From Emydura subglobosa (Eukaryota > Chordata > Testudines > Chelidae): a DNA stretch of 64,000 nt. The stretch spans positions 21,760,654 through 21,824,653 of the forward strand of contig ML679970.1 in assembly GCA_007922225.1 (NCBI GenBank). The letters are read 5' to 3'. Made by a program: the position numbers and the translations under genes. Below the pieces are notes generated by a model. The model ran no database searches. It worked only from the letters and a program-made list of their open reading frames with translations, and was not told where the DNA came from. Shown here in pieces: positions 60,981 to 64,000 of this stretch; the first letter of the stretch is position 1; every line of letters begins with the position of its first letter.

Positions 60981-62949
60981 CTCTAGAGACAAGCTGAAAG
61001 TCTTACTCTTCTCCCTGGGCCCAAGAGGAGTCTGTTTCAGTTTCTGGTTATCTTGTCAGGAGTCTAGGGTACAGCAAGTTTAACCCTTTAATGATAATAG
61101 CCACTATGACATTTATCCTACATCCACTGGCACTGAACTCTAGCTACAGACTCATATGCATCTCAGGTCTCTATCTGGAGTTCAATTATGCAAATCCAGT
61201 GATTGCTCTTAAGAGCAGCTCAGACTCATGGGCCTTGCTGGCAGTGGGTTTATAAAATGCTATCTCACAATTTATGAAATCGTGCATAGAAGTCAGAGGT
61301 AACTACGGGTGGAAAGCATTCATGTGCTTGTAACAAACATATCCTCCAACACAAGCGCATCGTCATTTAGTTATGGCTAACCGAAAAACTCCATAATGCT
61401 ACAACATACAAGCCATGCCAACATTCGAAACTCAAATGTGCTTTCCTTCACTGTCTGCTCATACAGTGTATTCATGAGCCAACCAACAGAGATTCTCCCC
61501 TCCCACTGAGTTCCTTAGATCCCAGGCTAGCAGAGCATGTCAGAACAGTTTCCATGTCAGGTGGAAGCAGCCATGGGTATCTTTGTGCAGTTTGTTTCAA
61601 ACAATGATTTTCAGAGAGTTAATTTCATACTCAGTGTCTGTTGCCCAAGGATGAGAGTGCATCAAGACCAGATTGACAACATACAAGACTGATCAAACTG
61701 AAGTGGTCATTGGCGGTCAGTTTATGGTGAGGGGAGAAGGGCCAATGTGCATCCATCTATTGCTTTTAATAGCTAGAGATTCCTTTCAACACATACGAGG
61801 ATTCTGAGGCATCCGTACAAATGTAGCACGCATGTACCGGAGCAGTTCAACATCACTACCAGTAAATGAAGATCTTACCATGCTACTGTCACAGACTGAA
61901 GTTAGGCCCAATTACACTAGCATGCTATATTTCAGGTACAGGAACAGATATGACACTTGATGTTAGCCACCACAGGCTGGTGAGTGAAACCATTTACACC
62001 AAGGTTAGCCACTTTCAGAGCTGCTCAAGTAGTTGAACTTGATTCCAAGAAGTTCTAACTTGCTTCGTTGTACGCTGACTCCAGTTCTCTATTTTGTTGT
62101 TCCCATCATGAGACATATGGGTTTACATTCAACACTGGAGCATCTGCTCCTCCTAGATAGAGATATCTTATGCAAAGCCTGTTTCCCTTTGACACTGAAG
62201 CTTGCTGTTAGGTGTTCCAAAGGAGGCCAGCAGCTCCTGTAAACTAGAGGCTATTATGAGGGATTGAAGACTGCTAACAGTGGCCCTTACTACAAATAAT
62301 TCTAGAAGGAGAGAGTTGAGTAATCACTTGCTTTTAACACACTGAAATTTTCCAGATAGCACTGAAAAAGTTACAGATTAACAGCACACAGAATGCAAGT
62401 GTATTTTGACTTTGTAGCACCTGAGGAACCCTGAGGTTTATACTGTGCTTAAAATGCCACTCTCTTCCTCTAGTGTTAGAAGTCCAGTTTTGTAATTAGA
62501 CTAACTAAGGCATTCAGCAGCACAAGTATGGTTTGGTTTTGTTTTTTTTAAAAAGCTAGATGAGTGACATTTGTTCTTATGATAGATTTGCCAGTCATCT
62601 GATATCTTCTTCACTGACATAAGCAAACCTTGTCACCTCAGATCTACATCAACAGGAAGTTTTAAGCACCTTTCTGGTACCTATGGAATCCACATCCCTC
62701 AGTCAAGTATCTGGGCTTATTAGACAACTCCTGAGCAGAGATATGCATTCAAGAATGGGATCCACGAAAGCCAGCATGTTGAGCAGGAAGTCACCTAAGC
62801 TAGCCAGTAGGAAGTGAGGAGGCAAGGGATGCAGTCAAAGCTCCACCCTTATAGCCAAACTAGAGGGGCACAAATCTCCAAAGTGAACCCTCTTGTGGAG
62901 GGCAGCACCAAGCTATTTCTCACAAGAAGTACTGAAAGAGTTGGTTGCC

Positions 62950-63300
62950 TCTAACTTCTAGCCCAATGGTGAGCACACTTTTATCACTTTCTCTTTGGCC
63001 CAGTTAATACTAGTCCAAAGGTTAGGGCACTCACCAGCAGTTTGCGGGGGGGGAGGGGGAGACGACGACGACGACACAAGTGCCAGGATCCCTGCTCCAA
63101 TGAGTTTATTTATACTCTGGAACAGCTTCCAGAGGAGAGATGGATGCTCTGCCCCAGAACAGCCATAGTTCAGTGGTTGAGGCAGTCTCCCAGGAGGAAG
63201 CAGACCCAGGTTCAAATCCCTTCTCCACATAAGGAAGAGAATGAATTGAAACGACTCTCAACTGAGTGCTCTAACCACTAGGATGAAAGTTAAGGGACAG
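62950..63300. repeat. Composite tRNA-like repeat (two direct units, one inverted)
   Basis: The unit GGTTAGGGCACTCACC...GATCCCTGCTCC (about 63018-63097) is followed by a second like it, ATAGTTCAGTGGTTGAGGCA...CCAGGTTCAAATCCCTTCTCC (about 63165-63227). A third, inverted unit ends CTCAACTGAGTGCTCTAACC at about 63258-63277. The middle unit has good A-box and B-box-like segments (GTTCAGTGGTTGAGG and GGTTCAAATCC), so it derives from a tRNA-like Pol III sequence. A GAC run at about 63062-63076 lies inside. Confidence 0.6.
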
Positions 63301-63655
63301 CACCACCTTTACTGGTGGTGGTTAGAGTAGGCTCCAAGAATACCTAGCTAATTGGGTCCTGCAGGCGAGATAAAATTAGGATGGGGGGGGGTAAATACTT
63401 AAGGAGTCTGCTGGGGCTTTGGTGCCAGATACAGCCCTGGTGCCTAGACTGAGGTGGCTGCATCCAGGTTCACCAGCAGAAACTTAGGCCCCTCTGGAGT
63501 TAAACAGCAGCTGAGCAAGTGACCTGAGGATCTCAGTGGCACCTAACAGTTGGATTTAGGCTCCCAAGTCCTTTTCTGACCTACAAGGATTGAAGGCTAG
63601 ACAATGGTCTTTCACAAGGACACTTGTTTCCCGAGGGAGATCGCAGACTGACTAA

Positions 63656-64000
63656 GCCAGGCACTCTCAACCCATGGGTCATGATCCCAAATTGGGTCAC
63701 CAGTGTCAGAGTCCTGCCCCTCACCCATCCTGCTGCAGTGGCTCCTACAGTCCTGGTCCCATGGGGTTGGTTGGGTTTGGCTCCCTGGTCCAGATGCTGC
63801 AACTGGCTGCACAGGGTCACAGCACTGCTTATGTCTGGCCCAGCTGCCCTTCTGTCGTAAAGGCCGAGCAAAACCCAGTTTGAGTGAGTGGTGCTGTGAC
63901 ACCATGCAGCTCAACACTTGGAGCAGGGAGTTGAGTCCAGCTAGTCCCTTGGGACAGGAACCACTACTTTGTGCACAGGGAGTTTTAGTAAATATTTCTT
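63656..64000. mobile_element. Possible hAT-like element, one end in view
   Basis: CCAGGCACTCTCAACCCATG, then GGTCATGATCCCAAATTGGG, resembles the terminus of hAT-like repeats with ...CTCAACC...GGGTC...ACCC ends. The right end is not identifiable before the window stops. The segment at about 63911-63967 resembles 43792-43845. Confidence 0.4.

Larger units (their letters stand above)
30671..64000 (-). other. FLNB: FLNB intron 1, 3' portion (at least 33.3 kb)
   Basis: Everything right of exon 2 belongs to the first intron. Exon 1 (start codon and most of CH1) and the promoter are not in the window. The long first intron fits vertebrate FLNB. Named repeats are listed separately. The remaining stretches, such as about 32880-35500, 35650-43630, 43900-46300, 46420-53820 and 61000-62940, are A+T-rich. 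They show no exon, RNA gene or CpG island that I can support. Enhancers may be present but cannot be told from sequence alone. Confidence 0.85.

Noticed and set aside
63165..63236. Possible tRNA gene
   Set aside because: A-box and B-box-like segments are present but no full cloverleaf pairs. The repeated and inverted units point to a tRNA-derived repeat.
1..64000. CRISPR array, operon or prokaryotic-type system
   Set aside because: No spaced direct-repeat array or gene cluster exists. The exon-intron structure shows a vertebrate nuclear locus.

Overview
This is a vertebrate nuclear genomic window. It holds one protein-coding gene that I can support: filamin B (FLNB), on the minus strand. The 5' end of the gene lies to the right, beyond base 64000, and the 3' half lies to the left, before base 1. 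Twenty-two complete coding exons and the start of a twenty-third fall between 30670 and 1. They translate as one continuous frame, with compatible phases at every junction. The exons give about 3,845 bp of coding sequence, or about 1,281 codons, matching roughly residues 98 to 1380 of human FLNB. The paralogue was chosen on the exon 2 and 3 sequence (the acidic linker and the [15 protein letters not shown] region), which fits FLNB better than FLNA or FLNC. Exons are numbered 2 to 24 on the assumption that one coding exon, holding the start codon and most of the first CH domain, lies upstream.

Layout, right to left (5' to 3' of the gene). 64000-30671 is the 3' part of a very large first intron (at least 33.3 kb) with no supported gene. 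30670-27046 (exons 2-4) encodes the end of CH1 and all of CH2, the actin-binding domain. 27046-1 (end of exon 4 through exon 24) encodes immunoglobulin-like filamin repeats 1 to 11 and part of 12. All splice donors are GT except one: exon 12 is followed by GC (AAG|GCAAGA), a good GC-AG intron candidate. The largest exon (1468-2065, 598 bp) encodes repeats 9 and 10 with no intron between them.

The introns carry many old transposable-element copies. Several are short non-autonomous hAT-like elements with recognisable terminal inverted repeats and 8-bp target duplications (8906-9232, 19466-19759, 21139-21501, 56748-56962, 60800-60980). Others are a dispersed family with TTGTCTACAC-type ends (28632, 35505, 53821, 55284, 57950), a CR1 LINE 3' end (59690-60175), a MIR/CORE-SINE-like fragment (about 32000-32140) and tRNA-like composite repeats (about 62950-63300 and 32755-32875). 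A CR1 plus these element types points to a sauropsid, most likely a turtle, with a crocodilian as the alternative. That is inference from repeat content recalled from memory, not a database match.

I found no second gene, RNA gene, CRISPR array or unknown multi-gene system. The most notable items are the GC-AG intron and the well-preserved hAT miniature elements, especially the CpG-rich one at 21139-21501 with internal repeats.
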